Source of the DNA: Streptomyces sp. WAC08241
GTDB taxonomy: Bacteria; Actinomycetota; Actinomycetes; Streptomycetales; Streptomycetaceae
DNA: 64,000 bases
Direction: 5' to 3'
NCBI GenBank assembly: GCA_007858575.1
Contig: CP042279.1
Span: 3,286,001 to 3,350,000, forward strand
Positions 47,256 through 57,082 of the stretch are shown here, one piece after another. The notes below the pieces were generated by a model. That model was not told where the DNA came from. It was given only the letters and a program-made list of their open reading frames with translations, and searched no databases. How positions within the stretch are numbered: position 1 is the first letter of the stretch; every line of letters begins with the position of its first letter. The position numbers and the translations under genes are program-made.

Positions 47256-49583
47256 CCGTCACACGGGGAACGAACTGCCGGTGGTCGCCGCCGACGCGGA
47301 CCGGGTGGGCTTCAAGAGCCACCTGCGTCCCGAGACGGTGCCCGGGCAGGCGGTGTATCTGGTGTCCCAGCGGGGCTGACGGCGCTGCGCGGAGAGCACG
47401 CCGAGGTGCTGACACCTTTGCTCGACGGCACGAGGAGCACGGCGGCCGTGCTGCGGGAGGCCTCGCGGGTCCTCTCCGCCGACGAGGTCTCGGCTCGCTG
47501 CGCGCGCTGGAATCGGCGGGGCTGCTCCGGGTGCGCCCCGCCGCTCGGGGCTGCCGGCCGGCCCGCACGACGGGCGCGGACCGGCCGGCGGACGGGTGTC
47601 CGCCGCCGAGGCGTTCTGGGACCTGCTCGGGCTCGACGGCGGGCGGGTGCCGGAGGCGCTCGCCGAGGCGCGCGTCCGGGTCGTGGCCCTGACGAACACG
47701 GAACCGGACGAGTTCGTCCAGGCGCTGCGCGGTGCCGGGCTCAATCCGGTGACGGGCGCGTCCGCCCCGGCGGAGCTGTCCGTCGTCCTCTGCGACGACT
47801 TCCTGGCCCCGGGGCTCGCCGGGGTGGACGCGGCGCACCGGCGGGCGGGCACGGCCTGGCTGCCGGTGCGGCTCAACTGGTCGGACCCCTGGATCGGGCC
47901 GGTGTTCCAGCCCGGCGACGGGCCCTGCTGGCACTGCCTCGCCTCCCGGCTGCGCGGTCACCGGCTCTCGGAGGAGCTGCTCCAGCACTCGCTGGGGCGG
48001 CCCGACCCGGTGCCGCTGCCCCCGGCGACGCTGCCCGTGGTCCGCGCGCTCGCGCTGCACCTCGGGTCCCTGGAGGCCGCCAAGTGGCTGGGCGGGCTGC
48101 GGACGCCGGAGCAGTCGTCCGTGCGCGTGCTCGACACCGTGCGGCTGACGACGACCACCCATCCGGTCGCCCGGATCCCGCAGTGCCCGTCCTGCGGGGA
48201 CCCGGGCTGACGGCGCGGCGCGTCCGCGCCCCGTTCACCCCGGTGTCGCGGCCGAAGGCGTCCGGCACCGGCAACGGGCACCGGGCGCTGACGCCGGAGC
48301 AGATGCTGGAGCGGTACGGGCACCTGGTCGATCCGGTGACGGGGGTCGTCGAGGAGATCCGCCGCGCCCCCGGCAGCCCCGCCTTCCCGCAGACCTTCCT
48401 CTCGGGGCGCAACCTGGCGATGCCGGGGCGTTCGCTCGCGGGGCTGCGGGCCGGGCTGCGCAGTCTGAGCGGCGGGAAGGGGCTGACCGAGACCGAGGCC
48501 AGGGCGAGCGCCCTGTGCGAGGCGGTGGAACGGCACAGCGGCACCCGGCAGGGCGACGAGCCGGTGGTCCGCGACTCGCTGCGGGGTCTGGGGCCGGTGG
48601 CGATCCACCCCAACGACTGCCAGTTGTACGGCGAGGGCAGTTCCGGGACCGTGCCCGGTGGAACGCGCGCGGATCGCGCTTCCAGTTCGTGCCCGAGCCG
48701 TTCGACCCGGCGCGCCCCACCGACTGGACCCCGGTCTGGTCGCTCACGGGGCGGACGCGGCGGCTGCTGCCGACGTCGATGCTGTACTTCGGTCCCGAGG
48801 CGGGCCCCGACGGCCTGTGGGCGGACTCGAACGGCAACGCGGCGGGCAGTACGCGTGAGGACGCGCTGGTCCAGGGCTTCCTGGAGCTGGTGGAGCGGGA
48901 CGCGGTGGCCCTGTGGTGGTACAACCGCACGCGCCAGCCCGGTGTGGACCTCTCCGCCTTCGACGGGGAATACATACCGGAATTGCTGGCGGGCTACCGG
49001 TCGGTCGAACGGTCGGTGTGGGTGCTCGACCTCACCTCGGATTTCGGAATTCCGGTCATGGCCGCGCTGTCCCGCCGTACGGACAAGCCCGCCGAAGACG
49101 TGATCTTCGGATTCGGCGCCCACTTCGACCCGCGGTTGGCTCTGCGGCGCGCCCTCACCGAAATGGGACAACTCCTGCCGGCGGTGGGGCGGGTCACGCG
49201 GGAGAACTCGGGATATCTCGTCGACGATCCCGAGGCGCTCGACTGGTGGCGCACCGCGACGGCGGCGGGCCGTCCCTATCTGACGCCCGACCCGGCGGTG
49301 CGGCCGCGGCGGCCCGGGGACTGGGCGTACGTCCCGTCCGGCGACCTGCTCGACGACGTGCACGCCATCACGGAATTGACCAGGAACGCGGCATGGAACT
49401 CCTGGTCCTCGACCAGACGAGAGCGGACCTCGGTATTCCGGTGGTGAAGGTCATCATTCCCGGGATGAGGCAATTCTGGGCCCGGTTCGCGCCGGGGCGG
49501 CTCTTCGACGTACCGGTGGCGCTCGGGCGCCGGGAATCCCCCCGTCCGGGGAGGAACTCAACCCGGTGCCGCTCTTCGTGTAA
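47252..49583 (+). CDS. Fused TOMM leader-peptide-binding protein and YcaO cyclodehydratase
   Basis: About 777 aa. The N-terminal E1-like half has RVGFKSHLRPETVPGQAVYLVS and a zinc tetrad split between CWHCLASRLRG and QCPSCGDPG. The YcaO half has GGKGLTETEARASALCEAVERHSG, SNGNAAGSTREDALVQGFLELVERDAVALWWYN, and ends ELNPVPLFV, a proline-bearing C-terminus like those needed for azoline formation. It would bind the precursor leader and cyclise Cys/Ser/Thr to azolines using ATP. Frame breaks near 47275, 47380, 47495, 47560, 48205, 48645, 49395 and 49552. The apparent split at 48210 is one missing G, not two genes. Confidence 0.9.
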
Positions 49584-49619
49584 GGGCCGTCTCACGTGGC
49601 TCGGACGCGGTGTCCGCGG

Positions 49620-49649
49620 AGGATCCGGCCGGTGCGCCGGCCGGATCCT
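49620..49649. terminator. Terminator hairpin after the YcaO gene
   Basis: AGGATCCGGCCGG and its perfect complement (13 bp) on a TGCG loop, 37 bases after the YcaO stop. It also stands below the convergent transposase-like gene. Confidence 0.75.
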
Positions 49650-49698
49650 TCCGGCGGCGTCCGCCGGCCCCCGGGCGCCCCGGCCGGCTCCGGTGCGC

Positions 49699-50053
49699 TC
49701 ACTCGGCCGCGCGGCACCGGAGCCGGGCCGCCCCGACGATCGCCGCCACCCAGTCGGCCTCGGACCCGGGAACCGTTCCGCCGCAGCCGCCCGGTCGAGC
49801 GCGGCCCAGAGCCCGGCGCTCGACCAGGCGGTGAAACGGCGGTGGGCGGTGGCGGGCGACACGGCGAAGGCGTCCGGCAGGAGCCGCCAGGAGCAGCCGG
49901 AGGCCAGGACGTACACCACCGCGGTGAAGACCGCGCGTTCGGCCAGCGGCGCCGTGCCGCCGCCCTGGGGACGCGCGGGAAGCGGGGCGGCAGGGGAGCC
50001 GTCAGCTCCCAGAGGGTGTCCGGCACCAGCCGGCGGGACAACTCGGCACACAT
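49699..50053 (-). pseudogene. IS5-family transposase N-terminal remnant
   Basis: About 118 aa after repair. MCAELSRRLVPDTLWELTAPL, GGGTAPLAERAVFTAVVYVLASGCSWRLLPDAFAVSPATAHRRFTAW and LWAALDRAAAAERFPG are the DNA-binding (DUF4096) part of IS5-type transposases. The protein ends DWVAAIVGAARLRCRAAE, where active enzymes have AIVDA: the first catalytic Asp is Gly, and the DDE domain is absent. No terminal inverted repeats were found. It is either debris or a retained DNA-binding domain. Frame breaks near 49975 and 49770. Confidence 0.72.
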
Positions 50054-50187
50054 GGAGGCATCATGCCGTACTCGCCGGTACCACGTGAGACATCACTCAA
50101 CTCTCCTTGCTCCACTCATAATTCACCTAAGAAGCTTATGATCGAACACGAGTGTGCACAGGGGCGCGAACAGAAGAGGCCACAAGG

Positions 50188-51465
50188 ATGATGCCCGTTC
50201 CCGATGAGCCCAGCCGTGACGAAGGTCCCGACCGCGGGGACCGCGAGGAGAGACCGGAGGAACGGCGGCCCAGCACGTCCCGATCGCCCCGAGATTCGCG
50301 ACGGCCGTCCTCACCTCGGCACTGCTCAGCTACCTCGGCATCACGGCCCTCAACATCGCCGGCACCGATCTCGACCCGTTGCCCATGGCGATCTGCCTGC
50401 TGTGCCTGGTCGCCATCTTCGTGCTCCAACTGCGGCACTCCCGCCCCGGGGCCGACCAGGTGGCGCCGCTCCGCAAGCGGGTGACGCTGGGCGCCCAGGC
50501 CCTGCTGACCTACCTCCCGGTCATGGCCTTCGAGTCCCAGTGGGCGCCATGGCCGGCTTCCTCGCCGGCTCCCTCCTGCTGCTCCTGCCCCCGCGGCTCG
50601 CCTGGCCGCTGTACGGGGCCGTCGGCCTCAGCATGCTGGCACCGCCCGCGATCGACGGACGGCCGCTGATCGACAGCCTCTACCTCTTCCAGTCGACCCT
50701 GCTGACCGGCCTCGTGGTCTACGGCCTCCCGGCTCGCCTCCCTGGTGCGCCAGTTGCACGAGACGAAGAACGAGCTGGCGCGCATGGCCGTGACGAAGGA
50801 GCGGCTGCGGATCTCGCGCAACCTCCACGACCTCCTGGGCTACAGCCTCTCCGCCATCACGCTCAAGAGCGAGCTGATCCACCGGCTCGTCCTCACCCAC
50901 CCGCAGCGCGCCAAGGTGGAGATCGAGGAGGTCCTGGCCCTCTCCCGGCAGTCCCTCGCCGACGTGCGGCGCGTCTCCCGGGGCCTGCGCGACATGTCGC
51001 TGCGGAGCGAGCTCTTCTCCGTCACCGGCCTCCTCGAGGCGACCGACGTCAAGGTGACCACGGAGGTCCACCTCGACGAACTGGGCCCGGAGGTCAACAC
51101 GGTCCTGGCCGCCGTGCTCCGCGAGGCGATCACCAACATGCTGCGCCACTCCCGCGCCACCACCTGCTCGATCGAGGCGGTGCAGGACGCGGAGCGGGTG
51201 CGGCTGGTCGTCACCAACGACGGCGCGGCCCCGGTCTACCGCGACGCCTCGCAGGACAGCGGTGCGGGCCTCCAGAACCTGGCGATGCGGCTGCGCTCCG
51301 TCTCCGGCCGGCTCACCGTCGCCCACGGGGGCGACGGGACCTTCCGGCTCACGGCGGAGGCTCCCGTCGCCTTCATCCCGGCCCCCGGCAGGCGGGCGGG
51401 GCCCGGGCCGCCGTCCCCGGGCCGAGGAGGCGTCCACTCTGCCGTGGACCGGCCCGGCCGCCTGA
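50188..51465 (+). CDS. Sensor histidine kinase, DesK-like
   Basis: About 427 aa. Hydrophobic segments ATAVLTSALLSYLGITALNI, MAICLLCLVAIFVLQL, MAGFLAGSLLLLLPPRLAWPLYG and FQSTLLTGLVVYGL form a membrane sensor; VTKERLRISRNLHDLLGYSLSAITLKSEL is HisKA_3 with the phospho-His, and REAITNMLRHSRATTCSIE with VTNDGAAP and GAGLQNLAMRLRSVSG is the HATPase. This is the layout of actinobacterial DesK-like kinases in biosynthetic clusters. Frame breaks near 50275, 50545, 50735 and 51395. A TATGAT at 50137 may be its -10. Paired with the next gene. Confidence 0.88.
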
Positions 51466-51544
51466 CACTTCCTTCCCACGCCCCTCGGCGAAGACCTTCC
51501 GCGCCGCCGTCACCGGCCTCCGAGGCCCCAGAGGAGTTACCGCC

Positions 51545-52156
51545 ATGGACATCCGCATTCTGCTGGCCGAGGACATGCACATGGTGCGCGGCGCGCTCGT
51601 GGCGCTGCTGGGCCTCCAGGAGGACCTCAGCGTCGTGTGCGAGGTCGCGCGCGGCGACGAGATCGTCCAGGCCGCGCTCGAACACCGCCCCGACGTCGCC
51701 GTGATCGACGTCGACCTGCCCGGCCTCGACGGCCTCAGCGCGGCCGCGCGGCTGCGGGAACGGATGCCGGAGTGCCGCATCCTGATCCTCACCAACCTCG
51801 GCCGCCCGGGCACGCTGCGCCGCGCCCTGATGGCGCAGGTGTCGGGCTACCTCCTGAAGGACGCGCCCCCGGGCGAACTGGCCAGCGCGATACGGCGGGT
51901 GGCCGCGGGCCAGCGGGTGATCGACCCGCAACTGGCCCTCGACACCTGGAACAGCGAGGAGACCCCGCTCACCGAACGGGAGGCGGAGGTCCTCCAACTG
52001 GCCGCCGAGGGGCGCGACCCCGCCGAGATCGCCAAGGTGCTGCGGCTCTCCCTGGGGACCGTGCGGAACTACCTGACGACCATCGTCTCCAAGCTCAACG
52101 CGCGCAACCGCGTGGACGCGATCCGCACGGCGCGGGAGGCGGGCTGGCTGATCTAG
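51545..52156 (+). CDS. NarL family response regulator
   Basis: 203 aa, single frame. Receiver: RILLAEDMHMVRGALVALLGL, Asp in VAVIDVDLPGLDG (near residue 55), Lys in GYLLKDAPPGELASAIRRVAAG. HTH: LTEREAEVLQLAAEGRDPAEIAKVLRLSLGTVRNYLTTIVSKL. It pairs with the DesK-like kinase, 79 bases upstream. Its stop overlaps the stop of the convergent SagB-like gene. It lies between the TOMM genes and the lasso operon and could regulate either. Confidence 0.93.
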   Translation: MDIRILLAEDMHMVRGALVALLGLQEDLSVVCEVARGDEIVQAALEHRPDVAVIDVDLPGLDGLSAAARLRERMPECRILILTNLGRPGTLRRALMAQVSGYLLKDAPPGELASAIRRVAAGQRVIDPQLALDTWNSEETPLTEREAEVLQLAAEGRDPAEIAKVLRLSLGTVRNYLTTIVSKLNARNRVDAIRTAREAGWLI

Positions 52157-52800
52157 GGCCCGTCCCCGGACCGGGCCGGTCGTCCCCGGGTGCGCGGGGT
52201 CCACCGCGACGGCCATGCCCGCGGCCAGCAGGTAGCCGATGACCCCCGGGTGACGCCCGGGGCAGCGGCAGCGCGGCCACCGCGTCCCCGGGCCGGCACG
52301 GCCGGGTGAGCATCCCCACGATCCACACCGCCTCCGGGCGGTGCACCACCACCTGGTACGGGCTGTCCCGCAGCTCCATCACCAGCCCGTCGGAACGCAG
52401 CACCAGGGAGGTGCCGACGACCAGCCGGAACCGGCGGTCCGTCGGCAGCGTGCCGAGCGGAACGCGGCGTCCCGGCTGAGCGGGTACACCGAGAGCAGCG
52501 GGCCCAGCAGGTCGTCCATGGCGATGGTGCGCACGACCAGGTGCGCGACCTCCCGCAGGACGGGAAGCAGGACCAGGCAGCCGGGGACGCCGGAGCCGGG
52601 CGTCCGGTCCACGTTGGCCAGTCGCACCGGACCCAACTGCATACGGCGCAGGGCCTCGTGTGCGAGGCCGTCGGTCTTGAGCCGCTGGGCACCCCACCGG
52701 CCGCTGAGGACGGTCTCGGATCCGTCGTCCCCTCGACGAGGACCACGTCCTCGTCCAACGACCAGAGGTGCACCACCTGATGCTCATCCGTGTCGCTCAA
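52153..52800 (-). CDS. Orphan N-terminal domain of a SagB-type peptide dehydrogenase
   Basis: About 216 aa after repair. VVHLWSLDEDVVLVEG, LSGRWGAQRLKTD, AHEALRRMQLGPVRLANVD, LVVRTIAMDDLLGPLLSVYPLSRDA, SPYQVVVHRPEAVWIVGML and ALPLPRASPGVIGYLLAAGMAVAV match the N-terminal winged-helix region of actinobacterial SagB (TOMM dehydrogenase) proteins. The FMN-binding nitroreductase domain that should follow is missing: the gene stops against the convergent regulator. Start TTG 52800 has GGAAGG 7 bases upstream; an in-frame TTG at 52836 is also open. Frame breaks near 52725, 52465 and 52250. Last gene of the lasso operon. Confidence 0.68.
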   Translation of the reverse strand: MSDTDEHQVVHLWSLDEDVVLVEGTTDPRPSSAAGGVPSGSRPTASHTRPCAVCSWVRCDWPTWTGRPAPASPAAWSCFPSCGRSRTWSCAPSPWTTCWARCSRCTRSAGTPRSARHAADGPPVPAGRRHLPGAAFRRAGDGAAGQPVPGGGAPPGGGVDRGDAHPAVPARGRGGRAAAAPGVTRGSSATCWPRAWPSRWTPRTRGRPARSGDGP

Positions 52801-52895
52801 TGGGGCCTTCCCGGTCGAGACGGATGTCTCCGGCAAGTATCGGCGGGCCGGCGGCGACGGGACAGGTCAGCGAACACATCGCGTGCGTGAAGATC

Positions 52896-53597
52896 TCATA
52901 CGGGTTTCCCCACTTGCGCAACCGCCCGCCCCGGCCCTCCGTCCGGCGGCGGCGCGTCCGGCGGCACCAGGACGGAGGTGAGGACGAACCCCGGTCCACC
53001 GTCCAGCGCCCCGTGAACCCCTCGGGGGCACCCCGGGGTGGGAGGCGAGGAGACGCGCGGTGAAGCCTCCGGCGGGGTCCACGGCGATGTCGGCCTCCTC
53101 GTGCCCGAGCCACCGGTGGGTGAGCGGGAACCAGGCCTTGTAGACCGCCTCCTTCGTGCTGAACAGCAGCCGGTCCCACCGGACGAGGGGGTGGCGGGCG
53201 GACAGCTCGGCGGTCCTCCGCAGCTCCGCCGGCAGGGCGACGAGTTCCAGCACGCCTTCCGGCAGCGGCAGATGGGGTTCGGCGTCGATGCCGAGGGAGC
53301 GGGCGTCGGTCCGCCGGGCGACGGCGGCGGCGCGGTAGCCGTCGTGGTGGGTCACGCTGCCGACGACGCCGGGCGGCCACACGGGGACGCCCCGCGGCCC
53401 CCGGGGACGGGGACGGGCGGCACGCCGAGGCCGGCGAGCGCGCGCCGGGCGCACCAGCGGGCGGTGGTGAACTCGGCCAGCCGCTTGGGCGCGGCGGTGC
53501 GGACGGCCTCGCGCTCCGGGCCGAGGAGGGCCAGTCCGGGCGGGTCCTCGAAGGCCTCGGCCACGGACACCGGGGGCGGCAGCAGGGTCGCGATCAC
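52896..53597 (-). CDS. Sfp-type 4'-phosphopantetheinyl transferase (second copy)
   Basis: About 234 aa. IATLLPPPVSVAEAFEDPPG, RLAEFTTARWCARRALAGLG, GSVTHHDGYRAAAVA, SLGIDAEPHLPLPEGV and DRLLFSTKEAVYKAW give the full Sfp/EntD pattern, with the C-terminus FVLTSVLVPPDAPP. It would activate the ACP two genes upstream. GTG 53597 overlaps the condensation gene stop (GTGA). Frame breaks near 53400 and 53035. It is clearly related to, but not identical with, the enzyme at 15865-16686, so the window has one dedicated transferase per acyl cluster. Confidence 0.88.
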
Positions 53598-54945
53598 AGG
53601 AGCCCGGCCAGGGGGCGGTCGGGCCGGCCGGCGGCGGAGCCGAGGAGTTCGAGGAACCTCAGCCGGTGGCGGGCGACGTCGTCGGGGCCGTACCGGTGGG
53701 AGTTCGCGCGGAATTCGAGGCGGAGCCCGTGCGCCGGGCGGCGGCCGGGGACGGCCCCGCCGGCACCGGCCGGGGGCGCCTCCCGGTAGGCGTTGAGGTC
53801 GATGTCGGCGACGAGCCCCGTCGGCCACGGGCGGCAGACCGCCCGGCAGGAGCCGAAGTCCGGAAGGGTGCCGAAGGTCATGACGTTGACCTGCGGGGCG
53901 GTCGGCGCTCCGGGGGCACGGGGCGGCAGGGCGCCCCGGTGGCGCTGGTGGCGCAGGGCCTCGCGGACCTTCGTCGCGGTGTGCCGTACGAGTGCGGTGA
54001 AGCCGGCGGCGGGGTCGACGGTGAGCCGCAGGGGCAGTTCGTTGGCGAGCTGGGCGGGCGTGTCGAGCTCGGCGCGCGAACGGCGCGCCGTCACGGGCAG
54101 GTTGACGACGAGGTCGGTACGGCCGTGCCGGTCGTACCGCCACAGCGCGGTGGCGGCGACCAGGGTGGCCGTCTCGTGGCCGAGGGGGACGGGGCCCCGC
54201 CGAGGACGGCGGCCAGTCGGGGGCGTCGAGGACCGCGCTGAGGGACACGGCGGGCCCGGGCGGCACGTCCGGGCGCTCTCCGGGACGGGGCCGCGGCAGC
54301 GGCCGGGCGTACTCGGCCCGCCAGTAGGCGGCGTCCCGCGTGTACTGCGGCGAACGCCGGTGGGCCGCCTCCTCGGCGGCGAGCCGGTCGAGGGGCACGG
54401 CGGCGGCGGGCGGCGGGGTGCGGCCGCTCTCGAAGGCCTCGTACAGCTCGGCGAGCCGCCGCAGGTACAGGTACTGGCCGAAGCCGTCCAGGGCGATGTG
54501 GTGGTAGCGGAGGAATAGCACCGCGCGCTCCGCGCCGAGCAGGAACAGCTCGTGCCCGCAGGGGCCCGGCGGGCGAGGTCGGTGGCCGTGGCCAGGGCGG
54601 TCCGCATCCGCGCGTCGGCCGCCGCGCCGGGGTCCGGCTCGCCTCGGAGGTCGGTGACCGCGAGGGCGGGAACGGGCGCCGGGCCCGGGACGCGGCGCGG
54701 TCCGTCCGGCGTGGCGCGGAAGCGGGTCCGGAGCGTCTCCGTCTCGTCGAGCGCGCGGGCGACGGCCCGGTGCAGGGCGGGCCGGTCGAGCGCGCCGGTG
54801 AGCGTGAGGGCGGCGCCGCACTCGTGCGACGGGGCCGCGTGCGCGTGCCGCAGGCCCTCCCAGATCCCGAGCTGCGCGGCGGTGAGGGGCGCGGTCCCCG
54901 TCCGGCGCGGACCGGCGCGGTCGCGGCCGGTGCCGTGGAGGTCAT
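53594..54945 (-). CDS. Stand-alone NRPS-type condensation domain
   Basis: About 451 aa. LTAAQLGIWEGLRHAHAA opens the C-domain; the active site is YHHIALDGFGQYLYLRRLAELY (HHxxxDG intact), then VAATALWRYDRHGRTDLVVNLPVTAR and ANELPLRLTVDPAAGFTALV, with NVMTFGTLPDFGSCRAV late. C domains join an ACP/PCP-bound acyl group to an amine or hydroxyl. With the ACP just upstream, it most likely transfers an acyl chain; the acceptor is unknown. Start ATG 54945; a GTG at 54957 overlapping the ACP stop is possible. Frame breaks near 54885, 54560 and 54205. Confidence 0.85.
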
Positions 54946-54953
54946 CGCACCGG

Positions 54954-55256
54954 TCACCGGACGCCCTCCCGGGCGCCGGACGCCTCGGCGGCGGACCGTT
55001 CCACCGCCGCGCACAGGGCGTTCAGGGTGGGGTTGTCCCAGAGGACCGTGGGGTCGATCGCGATGCCCAGGAGGTCCTCCAGGTCCGCCGCCACGGAGAG
55101 GGCGTAGACCGAGTCCAGGCCGTACTCGCTGAGCGGGGTGTCCGGGGACAGGTCCGCCGGGGCCATGCGGAGGTGTCCGGCCACCCGGGCGGCCAGCCAG
55201 GCCCGGGTCGTCTCCGGTGCGGTGCGGCCCGCTGCGTCGTTCCGGGTGCGGTTCAC
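54954..55256 (-). CDS. Acyl carrier protein of the lasso operon
   Basis: 100 aa, one frame. The pantetheine serine is in LSEYGLDSVYALSVAADLE, followed by LLGIAIDPTVLWDNPTLNALC. The GLDS motif and sequence are of the PKS/NRPS-associated carrier type rather than the FAS ACP at 11486. It would carry the acyl group worked on by the dehydrogenases and used by the condensation domain. GTG start overlaps the dehydrogenase stop. Confidence 0.92.
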   Translation of the reverse strand: MNRTRNDAAGRTAPETTRAWLAARVAGHLRMAPADLSPDTPLSEYGLDSVYALSVAADLEDLLGIAIDPTVLWDNPTLNALCAAVERSAAEASGAREGVR

Positions 55257-57082
55257 TGCGTTCGTCCTCCTGGGTCGGCGGGGTGGTGGGGGTGCGCGGC
55301 AGGAGGGTGTACCCGCCGCCGGTCCGGTGGCGCTCGACGAGCCGCTCCCACAGGGCGTCCTCCAGCGGGCGCGGGAGGGCGCGGGGCGCGGCGCCCCGGG
55401 GCGTGCCCAGGCGGTGGAGCGCCGCCGCCGCCCAGTCCGGCTCCGCGAGCTCGGGGACGCCGGCGCGGCGGGCCCACGACCAGGTCCCGACGCACGCGGC
55501 GGCCGTCAGGAGCGTGGCGTACCGGTCCGTCAGGTCGTACGCGTACGGGCTCGCCGCCACCGACAGCTCACCGGGGTCGAGCGCGGCGCAGGCCTCGGCG
55601 AGGCGGTCCGGTTCGCGTGCGAAGCGCCGCGCGTGGGCGCGCAGCAGGGCGTACGCCGGCCCCGTCCCGTCCGGCGGGCCGTCCGGTCCGGATCCGATCG
55701 AGGTGCTGAGGCTCTCGCGCCCGCCGGCACTGAGCGCGAGCGCCCCGAAGTCCAGCGGCGGCAGCTCTCCCCCGCCGCGAACAGGGCCGCGGGCGGTGTC
55801 CGGCGCTCGCGCCAGGCCCGGCGGGCGAGCAGCGGCAACTGGGGCAGCAGGGAGGTCTGGCAGGCGGCGCGGGCGGCGTGCCCGAAGCCGACGGGCTGGA
55901 TGTCCCGCAGCAGCTTCTGGAACAGGGCGGCGGGGCCCTCCCGCAGGTAGAAGTGGGCGCCGAGGACACCCGAGAGCCGGTTCACGGCGTCCATGAGGAT
56001 CCCCGCGACCACGTACTTCACGGCCTGCGCGTGGATCGCGGTCTCGCCCGGCAGCAGGTGCAGGGCGCGGGTGGCGACGGTCGCGAGGCAGTCGGCGGTG
56101 AGGAGGTCGACGTACACGCCCGTGAGGACGGACCGCACGTGCGGGAGGTCGGCCGCCGTCCTGCCGTAGAGCCGGCGGTCGCGTACGTGGCGCAGCACCG
56201 TCTCCAGGGCGGTGTCGACGATGCCGACGGACATGGACACCAGGGTGGTGCGGGTGATCTGGAAGGACCGGAGCGCGGTCTCCAGGCCCCGGCCCGGCGT
56301 GCCGCCGAGGACGCTCGTGGCCGGCAGCGGGCAGGAGTCGAACCGCAGGCCGCCGAGCTGGACCCCGCGCATGCCGGTGGTGCGGTACCGGGGCAGGTGG
56401 GTCAGGCGGCCGGCGGGGACGTCCGCCACGGGCACGAGGAGCTGGGAGTGGCTGCGGCTGCCGGGGGCGGTGGAGGTGCGGGCGAGGAGGACGAGGGCGT
56501 CGGCGCGCCGGGCGTTGGTGATGACCTCCTTGCGCCCGTCGAGGACGAGCCGGCCGCCCCGGGGCAGGGCGGTGAACCCGGTGCGGGCCATGTCGTTGCC
56601 GTGGGCGAGCTCGTGGTAGCCGACGGCGATCCGGCCCCCGCCGCGCAGCAGCTCCGCCGCTCCGGAGCGCTGGTCGGGGTCGCCGGCGGTCCAGACGTTG
56701 ACGGCGGCGATGAAGGAGGCGGCGCCGTGGCCGAGTCCGAGGCAGGGGTCGCGGCGGTAGACGGCCCGCATGACGTCGACGAGGTGGTCGAGCCGGGTGA
56801 GCCGCCCGCCCAGCCCGGCGGGCACGAACTCGGCGTGCAGGCCGTACGCGTGGAGGGCGTCCTCGCCGGCGGCAAGCATCTCGCCGCGCTCGTCGGCGTC
56901 GAGGACCGCGTGCCGGCCGACGGGGTTCGCGGGGTCGTCGGGGTCGCCGAGGAGCCGTTCGAGGTCGTGGAGCCGGACGGGCAGGGGCGCACGGGGGTGC
57001 CGGAGGCGGCGGGGGCCGGCCGTGCCGGGGCGCCGGACGCGGTCGCCGGGAGCGGGGTCTCCGGGAGCGGGGCCGCGCTCAT
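55253..57082 (-). CDS. Acyl-CoA dehydrogenase-like protein 1
   Basis: About 610 aa. VRLHDLERLLGDPDDPANPVGR, FVPAGLGGRLTRLDHLVDV, AVGYHELAHGNDMARTGFTAL, LVLDGRKEVITNARRADALVLLARTS and LETALRSFQITRTTLVSMSVG are the N-terminal, middle and FAD-contact parts of acyl-CoA dehydrogenases; DRRLYGRTAADLPHVRSVLTG is the conserved C-terminal helix. A C-terminal extension of about 200 aa matches that of its neighbour. Such pairs introduce double bonds into carrier-bound acyl chains in lipopeptide pathways. Frame breaks near 57005, 55765 and 55290. ATG overlaps the neighbour stop (ATGA). Confidence 0.83.

Noticed and set aside
48205..48215. Separate leader-binding and YcaO genes
   Set aside because: The break is a one-base loss within CPSCGDPG/LTARR, a segment that is continuous in fused proteins of this family.
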